Positions 1 through 12,500 of a stretch of 64,000 bases of DNA are shown here, piece after piece. Where the stretch lies: positions 1 through 64,000 of the forward strand of contig FN648443.1 of assembly GCA_000310025.1 (NCBI GenBank), read 5' to 3'. The notes below the pieces were generated by a model. It worked only from the letters and a program-made list of their open reading frames with translations. It was not told where the DNA came from and ran no database searches. How positions within the stretch are numbered: the stretch's first letter is position 1; every line of letters starts with the position of its first letter. Origin of the DNA: Ectocarpus siliculosus. Lineage: Eukaryota; Sar; Phaeophyceae; Ectocarpales; Ectocarpaceae. A program made the translations under genes and the position numbers.

Positions 1-799
1 CTATGTTCCAATCCACCGCTACACCACGATCACCACTTCTTCCTCTTCTCCCGCGCGGAATCCTTTCCGTGCTCATTCTTCCCTGAACACTCCACCCAGA
101 TATTGTTGGTCTGTGCCTCACTCGTGAGGTGGCTGCCGAACGTCGAGCCGAATGACGCGTTTCCGGCAACACCCATTCAGATGCCCGGTACACTGCTTCC
201 AGGCTCTTCCGTTCCAGTGCAGTTAAAAACGCGTATCTACAAAATTTATTACAGGTTGTCGCCTCTCTAGCTTCAGGTCTCCCAGCAGGAAGGCAGGGAG
301 AGGCCCAAACAGCTCAAACCATCGAATTCCTCTTTGCTAGCCCCGCTCATGTGGGAGCGTTGTTTCAGTTTCGATTCTCTATAATTATCCGGGCGGCAAT
401 ATAGGAAGTCCGGAGAAAACTGGCCACAAAGTCGACCATCCAATTCCCTGGCATGCGTATACTACCTACACGTTGGAGAACACTCACTCCCAGCCCTTGC
501 CGGATCACGTTTAACGACGATATTTTATATTTTCAATGGGTGCTAATCCTGCCGCACGCCTCAGCGGGGGGGTCATGGTCTCTCGATGGACTGCACAATC
601 ACATCCAACGCCCTGCGTCACCCAGCTCAGTAATCTTCGGCTCAAATTGTACTTCGCGTATGAGAATAATCGGTACAAAAGGGAGGGGGAAAGTGTGAAC
701 TCGTTAACCCTTATCCGAACACCTTAAACGCAAGGAACCCAGCCCCAGGCCTGCATATCGACACTGCTACCTATGTGTGTGTCCTCATATCGAAACCAA

Positions 800-3700
800 C
801 TACTGTCCCTCCTGTGGGGGTGGGGAGCCCATCATGGCCTTCATATTCTCTCTTTTCACCCTCACGTTCTTGAAGCGGTCCGTGTTGAGGAAGCGGAGGA
901 CCAGGTTGGCTTCCAGCATATTCTTAACGTCCCGATACGCTCGCGAAAATATCATCCTGAAAGTCGTGATTGAGTTTCGAGGTGTACACGTTGTGGTTTG
1001 GCGGGGGCGGCAGGAGGTGGGGAGTGTTCATATGTCTATCGGCTAGCTTGGCCATGGCCGCTACACCTAGCCCTGTCAGACGAGCACACGGATCTATATG
1101 AATCCTGGGCTTCGGGGTTGGGCGCCGCCTTCACATCCAATAGAACCTCCTTCACACGCATTGTCCCGATGCTACAGTAGTGGGTCACACCGCCGAAGAA
1201 CAAGACATATTCCTACATGAAGGGGGTTTCGTGCGCTGCAATGTGCTCTCGAAATTTACGTGAAAGTGAAATACACCGCCAATGAAGGCAACAATCATGA
1301 AATATCTCTAGCGGGTATATACTCGCACAAACGTCGGCACGAGCACTCGTGTGTTGAACACGTTTTTTTTCCCGCCGCATCTCTCCACGTTCACCTTCTC
1401 TCCTCCACGTTGACATCATCGAATAATTCTTCGCCGTTGTTGTACAGATCGAGTATCAGTCTCATCCCCGTTTCGCTTAAATATGAGAGAACAACGAAAC
1501 GAGCATGTAACGCAAAAAAACGGCCCTAGGTCACATCACAACGAACGGCAGGCCGCAGCCAATCAGCCAGCAGCAGGCAGTCGGTACAGCCACAGGCAAA
1601 CAACCTGAATCCCGGAACCTTGATCTTGTCGAGAGAAAATTATGGCGTTTTTCGCGCAGCCTGATAGAAACTGTGTCCACCTCAGACTGGTGTGAGGCTT
1701 GTAGCCTGCAGTTTTGAAACTCCACGTACGTGCTCGTACAAAATCGAACAAGACATTCATACATACTGAGACATAACAATGAGCGCCAAGTACATCCAGA
1801 CGCATCGCATGAAGCGCTGGATCAATCTGCACCCAGCCTTCCCTCGACCCTCGACACCGCCCCTCGAGAACGCCGTGTCCAACATAGCTTGAGTTCAACC
1901 ACCGCTTCCACTCCAGCATCACACTTGACCAGATAAGGGATTGAACCCTTACAGATATCTAACATGGAACGCTGTGTTTTGAGTCGTGCTCGTCAGTCTC
2001 TGCTACACCTCACCTTATGTTTACTTCCTCAGATGAGCCGGCCTTGATGAAGGTATCCGTGATATAGCAGAACGAACCAAACTGAATTCTCGGAGATGAA
2101 GCGGAAGATGCTCTTGTCGGCATGGGGTAGTTATTGTTCTGGTACCTGACGCGGGAAAGAGACAAAACAAGGTCATGGGCGGCGATTTTGCGACAAAAGA
2201 GTTTATAAGTTGGGGCGGACCTCAACTTTGGCGTTTCTGCAGTATACCTTACCCGATACGGTATGAGTACTTGTTCCAAATATCGAGCACGGACAACCAA
2301 CCATATACAGCCGCGGTGACAATACTCCACAGACGATATGAAAGTTTTAGGGGCTCTCGGATTTCGTTTCGCAGAGTTGTATGCAACAAAGAAACGTCCC
2401 CACAATGCTTGCAACGCACGAGCCTCTTTACAGGCCCAGGCGATACGTTCGGTCGCACATTGTGAATCGCATGCACATCTCCCCGCTACACAGAGAACGC
2501 GACAGGGCGCGCGGAAATGCGGCCGTGTACAAACACGTGCCTTAGCGCGCAGACCGTTGTTACGTCGGCGAGAAGGGCGTTGGTATTTCACGACAAAGAA
2601 GGCTTTGCTCTTCACATGCTTGAAAATCTCTCTGATCTCAGGGGCAGGAACGTGATGCCAGCAACAACCTTATAGCGGAACCGAGTGCAGTTCGCAGCCT
2701 CCTACACAGGAAACCCTAGTGGCAAAGCTGGAACGGCCAACTCATTGTTTCCACATCAACTCTACTCTTGCGACGGCGGTTTCAAGCAACCGCTCCTCGC
2801 CTCGAGATGGGAAGGGACAAGACTATGGCCTCGTAACTGTTTGGGGGCATCAACCGTTAACGGTGGAAGAGCACTCCTCACCGACTCAAAATGGTTGGAG
2901 GAACTCCCGCTAACATCATCCAAATCCACGACTACAGAGACCGCAGGGAACGATCGAAGACACCGTACGCCTTCGACAGTCGGAAGACAGGGGTATCACA
3001 CGGAAGGGCGCAGAAACCCTTCGTTCACTGGCTGCGGTGTACGAAGGTATCCAATCCACAACAAATGTATCGGAAACCACGGCACAAACAAGATGGCGGA
3101 ATGAGCAATATGCGCCGAACACCATGCATACCACCATATCAATCCTGATTCCTCTCATAAGCGACAGTAAATGGTCCCTGATTAGTGGCGGCATGTGCCT
3201 GCCGAAACTTCGGCACTATACCGGGCACAGGCGCTATTCAATCGACATTCCGGAGGGACCATTGCTGCAAGTATCTGCCCATCTATTTCCCTCGGTCCTT
3301 GGGCTTTACTCACGCTCAGAAAGAGCACCGACTCGTGGCAAAGCGCCCTCTTAGAATAGTCCTCGAACGCGGCGGCCAACAGGGGCGTACTCGCAATCCG
3401 CTCGAAGTCCCACACCTCCATCTCCTCTCTATCCGAACGACTTCGACTACTACAACCGCGGTCTCGGCCGCTGCCCCTCGCTCTCTGCACCCTCTGGAAA
3501 GCGCCACGCCTGCCGCGGGTGCTGTTGTCGTTGGATACGGAAGACGATCCCTCCGCAACGACGGAGGAATTGGTTGGTTCCCGCTCGTTCCACGTACAGG
3601 GGGCGACGGCACCGTCGGCGTCGGCGGTGGATGCCGTAGTCGCACCCCTGCCAATGGTGGCTGAGGTGGGGACATCGCCAGTGTCACCATCTCCTCCTGC

Positions 3701-5867
3701 TGCTGTTGTTGTGTCCTTGCCCGGGACTCCTTCACGCTCTCCTTCTTCGAGTCTGGCTTCCTCTTCGCTGTCGCCACGTGTCCGTTGCGAGCCGCCGCCT
3801 ATGACTGACGAAAACCCTAATTCTCGTCTCACCGAGCTATTGCGGAATTCGTGAGGGGGGAAGGGGGAACGGGGGGTTGCGCTCATGCGCTATTTATCAT
3901 TGACGGTTTTGGTAACGTTCACGCATTGCTACAAGGCGGAGAACTGCTCCTACTCATAGTCTACGACAGAGAAACGTCGATAACTCCGGAAATGGCCCGA
4001 CCCCTTCAGTGTCCGTCAGATGATCGCAGCTTCCGTCCATCTCCCTAGGATGGCTTGGACGTCACGCCTCTTACGGTCACTTCCACGATCCCTTACGAGA
4101 CACCCTGTCTCCTCCTAGACTTCCCGTAGTCGATCAAGGATTCAACTCTCCCCTGCCTTGAAAAAGGCATTCATCTGCGCGCCTTTCTCTGTTCTGCGCA
4201 CGTATTGGCACTGGGGGAGAGGGAATCTCAAATCCTCAGATGTGAGTACCCTAGACCCAGGGAAGGTGGTTTGGCTAAAACGTCAACGGCAAACCTACGA
4301 TGCCCATGCACGAGGACTCGAACAACACAATATCTGAACCAGAGCAAACATCTAGCGATTGTAACCAGAGCGGTACGTAGCCTTTACATGCACGCTTACG
4401 ACGCCACCGGGCACGCAAGAGAGGACGTGCGTCGGTGTCTGTTTCTCCTCTGGTTTTTATTCTCCCACAGTTTGTGCTTCGCTCACTTGTGGGGTTCCGT
4501 GCGGCTGAGGAGAATGCGATTGGCGTGGTTGTGCTGGGTTGCCGCCAAAGGGTCGAACGCTAGGCGTCGCAGCGGGTCCACAATACTGCGCAAAGGTTGG
4601 TTGAGGACACCGCATGGAAACTATCTTCGTAAACGGTACGTGCCGTCAACGAGGTTAGTGACCCAAGCGTCGAAGAGCAAGAAATCACGACGAAACGGCG
4701 TTCAAGTCAGCACGTGTCGAGCAGTCACGCTCGCCCTTCGGCTACTGCTTGGAGAATTTGACATCAGTCCTTACTGATTCTCGCCCGCTCAATCTTTTCA
4801 TTTTTCAAGATAACTAATGAGGGTGTGGACGGATCATTTGTTTTTTATAAACCACAAACTCTAGTCCAAACGTCGACACACAGGCCCTGTCGGCGAAGCG
4901 AAATTCTGTGCAGAGGATCAACTATGCAGACAAACGCACTTGTCTGATCGACCCAAGACAATTTTTCTCCCTCAGACGGACGGCGAGCAGACACACACCT
5001 GACGCCGAAGAGCACCGCCACAAACAAGATGGACACGCTTTTATCAATCCATCTCCGCTCGTAGACCCCTCCCAACTTGTCGACGACGTTCTGCTCAACT
5101 GTTGCGGTTAGTATCGAGGGTGCAGACGAGGGAAGGAGAGAACTACGGTGGTGAGGGGAAAAACGCAAAAGCGCCGGCACAACCTCGGCAGTTGCGAAAT
5201 CGGGCAAAACAGCAAGCGGTTCTCCGCCGTCCAGGGATGAGATGCATGCGATGAGAGTAGCTGCGGACTCCAAATACTATCCCCGTGTGAGCATTGCTCA
5301 CGTTGGATCATTTAGAACGGCCTCTCTGACAGCTGCAGGCTGTTTAGGTCTCGAAAAGAAGGTTTTCGACACACGCACCCGAAAAAAAATGTAATATACA
5401 AACCAATCGTGCACACCTGCGTTTAGGTGCACCAGAAACAATGAGCTACACGTCGGATGTACGTTTGGGCATGCAAGCGTACTGCAGGGATTGTAGGTGT
5501 GCCTCTTCGGGCTTGCGTACCCTTTTCATGCTAAGTGTGCGTGTTCCATTGGTCTTCTGGTGGCTCTGTCATTTTTGTGACGACGGACCGAGTCTTTGCT
5601 AGATTTGGGGTTAGCAACTGACATACGAGTTGAATGTGAAGACAACAAAACGACAGCAACACGACGGATACTGGACGAGGCTGTCCACACCGGCTTTCGT
5701 GGGCCTCACTTGCGAGGATCACGACGGCCGCGGTGACGATGATGAGCTCCTTGCTGATGCTGAAAAGATCGTCAACGTTCCTGATGAGAGGGAAAATGCA
5801 AGCCAGCACCACCGCGACCGCGCTTAAGTGCGTCGTCCGGATAGTAGCCTGCATCGGAACGGCCTCC
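800..5867 (-). pseudogene. 7TM-RGS gene A1, 5'-truncated and frameshifted
   Basis: Regulator of G-protein signalling gene, copy A1. Recognisable exons on the minus strand, using the exon numbers of intact paralog B2: E5 5710-5867 (TM5-TM6), E6 4999-5098 (TM7), E7 4487-4585, E8 3314-3836 (linker and RGS start), E9 2014-2145, E10 1395-1475, E11 800-956 (RGS end and stop). All junctions are GT-AG. E8 is 523 nt where A2 and A3 have 534: an 11-base deletion removes the last codons (EVSR in A2/A3) yet leaves a GTGAGT donor at the new edge, so joining to E9 shifts frame inside the RGS fold. Exons 1-4 are absent: a deletion at about 8812 removed TM2-TM4, and a LINE lies where intron 4 should be. E5-E7 and E9-E11 are open. 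Probably a non-functional relic. The exon model is inferred by comparison and has no transcript support. Confidence 0.8.
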
Positions 5868-6022
5868 CTGGGTGGGCACAGGAACGGGGGGGACGCGCCG
5901 AGAAAGACCAACGGCAAATGCCAATCGTCAAGACACGAACGATGACGGTCTACGCCGTTCACACCGTCATACGCGAATGTCCAAAGAGCGGAGGGTACAA
6001 GGCTACAGCGCCACGATTGGAG

Positions 6023-8620
6023 GTTTGTTGTTGTTGTTGTTGTTGTTGTTGTCTTCACATTAAAAACCGTTCCGGTCTTTCTCTACCCAGTACCTTCGTA
6101 TGTCCGTACTGATCCAACACTCGACGCGGTCGATTCCCGTGGTCACAGGTTAACTTTCCCTGAAAAGGTACACTCAAATAAACTGGCCCCGAGGGGTCCG
6201 CAAGTCAATAGAAATCAACGACAGATATTCTGGAATCCTCCACTCCCTCTTCGCGCTATGCGAGGTATCAACTGAGGCTAGCAGTCACTATCTATCATGG
6301 GCCGGAGAGAAAGAGGTACACCTCCTTGGTTCAATCTTGGTACTTCACAACGCGAGCAGAGACAAGGCCATCTGGCACAGAAAAAGCGAGAAAAAAAGAG
6401 AGAAAAAAGAGAGAAAAAAGAGAAAAAATAAAAATGGAAACCGTAAGGAGAAGAGAAAATAAATGAAAATAAAATGAAAAAGGGCGAGGACAAAGAGGGA
6501 CCAGGCCGAAAATAACAAGAAGTATGAGGCAGAACAAGGCACATGGTGGAGAGACCACTAACGAACAAGCAAACACGCAAACATGGCAACCAACCAGCCA
6601 TACACTGTAATGGTACGAAATCACTACTGAGGGGTTGGTGCAATGGTGCAGCGTTGGAGGGGGGGGAATTGGCTAAAAGAAATTCAATCCGGCACGTGTC
6701 GTGCCACTCGGTCCGCCTCTTCTCGTTTGCTTTCTTCCCTCGCCGTCTCGTCCGTCTCCTGCCCCCCTCCCGCCCCATTGGTTGTTGGCTTGTGGTTTCG
6801 TTCGAGCGCTCGTTGTCGGCTGGCCTCTTCTTCCTTCTCGTGCCAGGAGGTCATGAACCTCTCATCTCCCTGCAGCACCGCCGCATGCCAGGGTACTCCC
6901 CCCTCCACCTTCGCGGCTTCCGTCCACTTTAACTTCGGTGACGTGTCTTTCGGTACGGGAATTCCGAGACAACATGGGTCGGTTTTCGTAGATCCGTGGT
7001 CGGCCCCGAATGCCTTCAGGTCGTCGAGCACACACTTCGGCCAGTTCTGTTCCTGTCCCCCCTTACGTGGCTTCTCCCCCCCCGCCAGCTCGCCGAGCAT
7101 CAGTCGTTTCGGGAGTCGCCCGTCCGGCTGCCTTGCCAGTGCTCCCGCGGACAGTAGGCGTCGTTGTCGGATCGTGGCTTCAACGCTCTGGCATTCGACC
7201 CTCTTCAGCGTCTGGGCGTACGAGAGCTGCTGGTAGGTGTCTTTCTTGCGCTTGTACCCGATAACTCGAAGGAGCAGTCGGTGGTGTGTCGACCGCAGCG
7301 TCTGATAGTGGCCGCTGAGTGGTGACCATGTCATGCAGCCGTACAGCAGTGCCTCCATCGCCTCCGCCTGGAGGAGGCAGATCTTGAGTCGGAATGGCGC
7401 TTTCGGTCTGTCGAAGAGCTCCTGGCCATATCGCCTGAGGCACGCCCACGCTCCTCTGCTCCTGTAGCTGATCTCCCGGGTGAGGTCGCCATGTTCGTTG
7501 ACGAGGCCACCGAGGTACCGGAACTCGGTCGTCTGGGCGTATTTCTGTCCCGCGGCTTCGATGGTCAGTGGTGGAGGAGGCGGGGGGGGCTGTGATGCTG
7601 TAGTCGGCTTGTCCTTCGCGCGCATCAGGAGCGTCTCCGTCTTCTTCTCCTACACCGTTAGCCCGAACTCTCCGAACACCTCAACGATGATGGTCATCAT
7701 TCTCGCCAGTCCTTCTGCAGACCTCGATACGACGCCGGCATCATCGGCATACGGCATCCCCCATAGTGCTCTCCGTACTCGGTCAAGGGGTGTCTCCTCC
7801 CCCCCCCCCGCTTCCGTCTTCCCCTTCTCCAAGCACACCAGATTCCGCGGAACAACATCATCCTCGGTGAATCGGATAACGACGACCTCGAGGACCTCGG
7901 CGAAGAAGATGCTGAACAGCAGTGGGGATACCACACATCCTTGTCGCACGCCCTGTGTGACGAAGAACCAGTCCGATAGTTCTCCGTCGTCTATGCGCAC
8001 CCGGGCCCGCATTCCATCGTGGAATTGGCGAATGACTTTGATTAGCTTCGCGGGAATCCCGGCCCTGGCCAGCACCTTCCATAGCATCTCTCGGTCCACC
8101 GAGTCATACGCCTTCTTCAAGTGGACGAAGCACATGTAGAGCGGTGTTTTCTTTATCCGCCCCAGCTCCTGGAGGCGGCGCACGACCAACAGCATGTCGA
8201 CGGTGGATCGCCCGGGTCGAAATCCGCACTGTTCCTCCGGGAGGATGTTGTCGGCTTCGCAGAAGGCGCTTAGACGGTTGGTGATGATCTTGATGGGGGC
8301 CTTGCCTACGTGAGATAGTAGCGAAATCCCCCTGTAGTTGTTACAGTTGGACCGGCCACCTTTCTTGTACAGCACCTTGATGGTTGCGTCCTTCCACTCG
8401 TGGGGGATATCTCCTCCGTTCCACACCTTGACGAGGATGGTATGGAGGTGTCTCAGGACAACGGGTTCGTCGTCATCGATCTTGAGCAACTCGGCAGGGA
8501 GGGAGTCATGGCCGGGTGCCTTCCAGTTCTTAAGGCCTTTCGCTGCCCGTGCCACCTCCTCGAGGTCTGGCACCTCTCCCAACCGTTGAGTGTCACGTGT
8601 CGCTGGCCGCTGCGTCAGAG
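6023..8620 (-). mobile_element. 5'-truncated non-LTR retrotransposon (LINE)
   Basis: A LINE inserted in gene A, in antisense to the window and in the same orientation as the gene. R3 has the empty site (gene sequence runs from GATTGGAG straight into CTTTACGCA near 51900). The 3' end is a (CAA)n tail, seen as TTG repeats at 6024-6053. About 630 bp of untranslated 3' region follows the coding part, and the 5' end is cut off inside the reverse transcriptase. A short GAG is shared by both flanks and may be the target duplication, but it is too short to be sure. The element is also present, further truncated, in R2. Confidence 0.85.
6684..8620 (-). pseudogene. LINE reverse transcriptase ORF2 remnant, inactive
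   Basis: Reverse transcriptase plus C-terminal region of a non-LTR element. RT landmarks in order: KNWKAPGHDSLPAELLK near the start, NNYRGISLLS, GFRPGRST, the motif-A segment LKKAYDSVDRE, GVRQGCVVSPLLF, and the catalytic YADD at about 7740. After YADD the same frame continues to 6684 with the thumb and C-terminal part (RYLGGLVNE, WSPLSGHY). Two lesions are visible. The motif-A aspartate codon is CAC (His) at 8121-8123 where the R2 copy has GAC (Asp), and an in-frame TAG at 7650-7652 separates RT from the C-terminal 314 residues. The apparent start ATG at 8630 lies in flanking DNA, so the true N-terminus is missing. No endonuclease domain remains. Confidence 0.88.
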
Positions 8621-8827
8621 GTTTACGCATTGCCCATTGAGAACACGACGACGAAACTCGTCGTCACATCAATGAACTTCTGGAGCGGCTTGCGGTATGG
8701 ATTAATTTCCAACTCTTGGGTGTGGAACATCACCTGCAACGGTATGACCGGGGTTGTTTTCTCGTTCGTAACGCGTTCTACATCTCACTGTGTCTCCAAG
8801 GTGTACTCGTGATAACCGCGGAGCACA

Positions 8828-8839
8828 TTTCGCGCGAAA
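8828..8839. promoter_or_regulatory. Palindromic E2F-like site TTTCGCGCGAAA
   Basis: Twelve-base perfect palindrome, retained at 29587-29598 and 53732-53743. It reads as two overlapping copies of TTTCGCGC, which fits the known E2F/DP consensus TTTSSCGC. Binding is untested, and the R1/R2 deletion junction sits only ~15 bp away. Confidence 0.35.
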
Positions 8840-9071
8840 CCCAATACCCTGACTCTCTCTGTTTCCACAGAACACTCGAAAAAACTCTCAATCAAGCGTG
8901 TGCCTCACGGGGGGTTGGCGCGATTGAATTGGGTAGCCGCGAAGCAGTTCAAATCCTGATTATTTCTTCAAATTCTCTAGAAAACACGGTGTGTACTACG
9001 TATTATCTTCTCTACCCTACAGCCGTCACTTACTCGCCGTCACGGTTAAATATTTCCCGTATGTGTTGGTG

Positions 9072-9089
9072 TATACTTCCGGAAGTATA
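9072..9089. promoter_or_regulatory. 18-bp perfect palindrome TATACTTCCGGAAGTATA
   Basis: Conserved unchanged in all three copies (also 29831-29848 and 53981-53998) in the divergent A/B intergenic region. It could be a dimeric transcription-factor site. No matching factor is claimed. Confidence 0.4.
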
Positions 9090-9495
9090 TATGCATACAG
9101 TACACGGGCCCGCAGAGAGATAAGAAACAAACGTCCAAATCGGGCCGAGGCTCAGTAACTCATTTCATCGGCATTCATTGTCGAGCACAGTTTATCTAGT
9201 ACGAAGTATTGGTAGAGTTTAGTGTAGGATAAATCCTCCGCGAGCTGTGTAGCTATTACGTCTTCTTCGACCTATTTTGTTCACTTTGTTCGTGAAAGTT
9301 TAGCCTCTCTGTTTCTCCACGAAATATTCCTAACTGCCGGGCAGAACGCTACAGAATATATGTATCTGTTGTTGTTTCACAATTTATCCAGCATCCGAAC
9401 CCGGTGTGTCGATAGACTTTTCAGCGGAAATACTCGAAGTCATAACGAAATAACAACCAGGCTGCCGGGATATCATATTTATTTACTATTTGGTG

Positions 9496-9513
9496 TTTAC
9501 CGCGCGCGGTAAA
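9496..9513. promoter_or_regulatory. 18-bp perfect palindrome TTTACCGCGCGCGGTAAA
   Basis: Conserved unchanged in all three copies (also 30255-30272 and 54423-54440), about 1.3-1.9 kb upstream of the B start codon. The GC core with AT arms looks like a dimer-binding site. Function is not known. Confidence 0.4.
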
Positions 9514-12500
9514 ACGACAACCTATACTCCTCCTGCAGTCGGGAGCCGAGGGGCTGCAACAGGTGAACATGAGTGGTAAGACTCAAGTTGTGTTGGTTTG
9601 GGGTGACAGGATTGATTGATGATGTGCTGTACATACCTACATACCACTATTTGATGCATGCATTCACGTGGCTTGCTTATTGTGGCACACCTTCGACATT
9701 GCGAAATTGCATACCGTACGCAGTGATATGCATAGCGTCTCAGTGACTCTACCTCGTACACGACCTCTGGTATAGAAGCAGACGCACGTATACAACAAGC
9801 AGTCTCTGTGGGTCTATTGTAGTCTACTTCTTCACATGCGGAGTCGGGTGGGAAGGCACGCGAGAGTCTTTCGGAATTCAGGCCAAGCTTTGCCACGTTG
9901 CCACGTTGTCAAGGTACCACGGTGCCCCGTTGCCACGTTGCAAAGGATGATCACGTTTCCAAGAGTGCCCATCCACATGGATTGGTCACAGAACGAAAAA
10001 AATGAGGTTGTTACGGGTCTTCCCCGTGCCATTTCACCACTCACTCAAGACTCACTCTACATTTATTTTGTGTTATTCCGGCAGGGTGTTCGTGCAAGGC
10101 GATGGGAGAATATAACCAAGGAAATAACAAAGGAAAGCAGCAGCAACAACCGCTACATCTGTGGTCGGGGCCAATTTTCACACAGCTTCGAGGTGATTTT
10201 TTGTATGTAGTGAAAAGAGTTGCATCACATTGTACGGGTTGATGTTTTGCCAGGATACCGTTGGGTTGCGTAAGATGCCACATGCATGCCCTGGACATAT
10301 TGTCAAACCTCGATTACTCTGCAGTAAACAAAAGTCGGTGCCGAAAACTGCTGCGTTAGAACGTTGGAACTGCTGTCTCGTCGAGGATTTCCGAAACCAT
10401 GTCTAACGAATGCGGCATCCGTCATCTACGGGACCAGAAAATGTGTACAGGTGCATTTATAGGTTGTACAGCAAAATAACGGTGACACAAGTTCTACGGT
10501 TCGTTTTTGTTTTGCTTAGATATGTGCTAGATAGATTGGTACTGGCGTGGGTAGGTGCGTGGAGTAGCCCAAAATCGCCGTTCGGTGGTGAAGCGGTCTC
10601 CGTGCACATTTTGTGGATCGGCGGGACTGTCCACGACGCACGAATCGGCGGAATTGGGTGCATGCGTTTTGTTTTTTATTGTGCGTCATGCCTGTGGTCA
10701 GCAGCTGGTTACTTGCTACTGTTCGCCCGCACTTGTGGACAGCTACTGCTGCAGGTCGGATCGCAGCTTGCTCAGACCTGAGGCGAACAAGGCAGAGGCA
10801 GATGCAAGAGAAGGCATATCACACCAACCTTCGCTGGTGACCCACCCTCTTCGATTGACATGGAGAGGTCTAGCAGAAGTTCTGCGGGTAGTTCCTTTGA
10901 TGGTACGGGTGGTCCTGGAACGTCAACTTCTTGGGAGCAACATTATGGTGATGGGGATATCGATCTCGATCTGTCAAGCTTGGCCCCGAGCTACACACGC
11001 ACGGACAAGGGTGAGTCAGAGAGAGGGCACAGGGAGGGGGATACACAATGGGGCCATTGTCTTGTGTCCTCAGCGGTGATATCGTAAAGCACTTGATACA
11101 CGGGTAATTGCGTTGTTTTTTTTGCTTCGTTTATGTCCGCTGCTGCTGTGTCCTATACTTAGAGACTGAGAGTCCAGTTTCAAAAACACGGTTGTGGCAG
11201 GGGTAATCCGCAGAAATCCGTTTGGTATACATACACAGCAAGCAACCGCGATTGACTATTTTCCCCGAGGATGCCCAGACCTCAACGCCCCTTGCCCATG
11301 TCGCTCCTCTGTCCTGGCTTCCGACTTCAATCCCTCTCGAGAGTCTTTGCCTTCAGGCTCTAGACATGCTTGTCGCAGCGTTGCAGCAACCCTTGTGCAT
11401 ACAATCCTTGAAGTTTAGGGAGAAAAAAACGGATTTATATTCCGACGTCAACTCCGAGTGACCAAGAGTTTACTTTCTAAGAAAGAGACGGAGAGACGGA
11501 CAGAGCGGTAGAGAGCAGTAGAGACCATCAAGAGAGTGATACACACACGTGCTTCAACAAATTGTCGGCCACGTTTGTTTCTATCGGTCACCACACACGC
11601 GTTGTAACCAACGCTGCTGTCTCATCACGAGTTGCGTCTCGCTGCCTCTTTCGTACCGACACTATACAGGGGCTGATACACAGCAGTTAAGTAGTCTAGG
11701 AACAACCCTCTGAAAAACATGAGCGAGAAAAGGAGATGGTCATGCATATCAATGACTATGGATACCAAGATGACAAATAACTTTCTTCTGGACAAACCCA
11801 TGAGAATAAAATGCGCCAGAATTTTCACGCCCGTTCATCCTTGCAGCCTTGGCGCTCTTCAGACTGGGAGTCGGGTGCTGCTTCATCGTGCTCGGAACCT
11901 GCGCATTAGCTCGCTTCTACCGGTCGAAGCGGATATTGGACATTCGCACGAGGTATGTAGGCCTGGCCTGTGTCGGAATAGGCGCCCCTAACCCGGACGG
12001 CTCTGTAGTCTCACTTCTTGAGAGTCGCTACCCTTTTAGAGTTTTCGTGCATCGAACAAAAAAGGAGCAGGGTCATGCATGCGAGAGACACACTTCTCCA
12101 TATAGATACAAGGTGTCCCTCCGGAGTGGGGAAAAAAGAGCACCGCGGCAAGGGGTGATGCAAGTACATGCAAATTTGTAAACGCTACCAGCAGAGAAAC
12201 GACAGCAGTAAATACGTACGTATACATGCCCCGACTTGCCGTGTAGAGTACCATCACCGGGCGTTGCGCTCCTTCTACCGCCGTAAGGCACTGCTTCGAC
12301 GATAGCAAGCGGAGTGCATTGTACTCTCTCGTTGAGAGCATAGCAGCTCTTGCCCAAACCAACTTGTTGCCCCCCTGTCGGGGCCAGAAACTGGAATGGA
12401 ATTAAATGTGATTTGAATGTAGACTGGTCAAAATTATTAAATTATTGTCCTACTTTGGACAGGATCACAGGTACCACAAAATGTATGTGACCTAAAATAT

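Larger units (their letters stand above)
8621..10859. promoter_or_regulatory. Divergent intergenic region upstream of gene B1
   Basis: About 2.2 kb with no convincing gene, lying between the remains of gene A1 and the start of B1. The first ~190 bp are gene A intron 4; after about 8812 exons 3-4 of A are deleted. The rest is conserved in all three copies. It holds three perfect palindromes (8828-8839, 9072-9089, 9496-9513) and a short TTGCCACG-type repeat near 9886-9945. No TATA box is obvious. A promoter role is inferred from position and conservation only. Confidence 0.4.

Noticed and set aside
4205-4777. 190-codon plus-strand ORF, also at 50101-50673
   Set aside because: It lies opposite exon E7 and its introns, and has no family resemblance. 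Conservation follows from the segmental duplication.
6374-6440. A-rich tract as a LINE poly-A tail
   Set aside because: In the LINE's orientation the tract is T-rich and lies inside the 3' untranslated part. The real 3' tail is the (CAA)n at 6024-6053.
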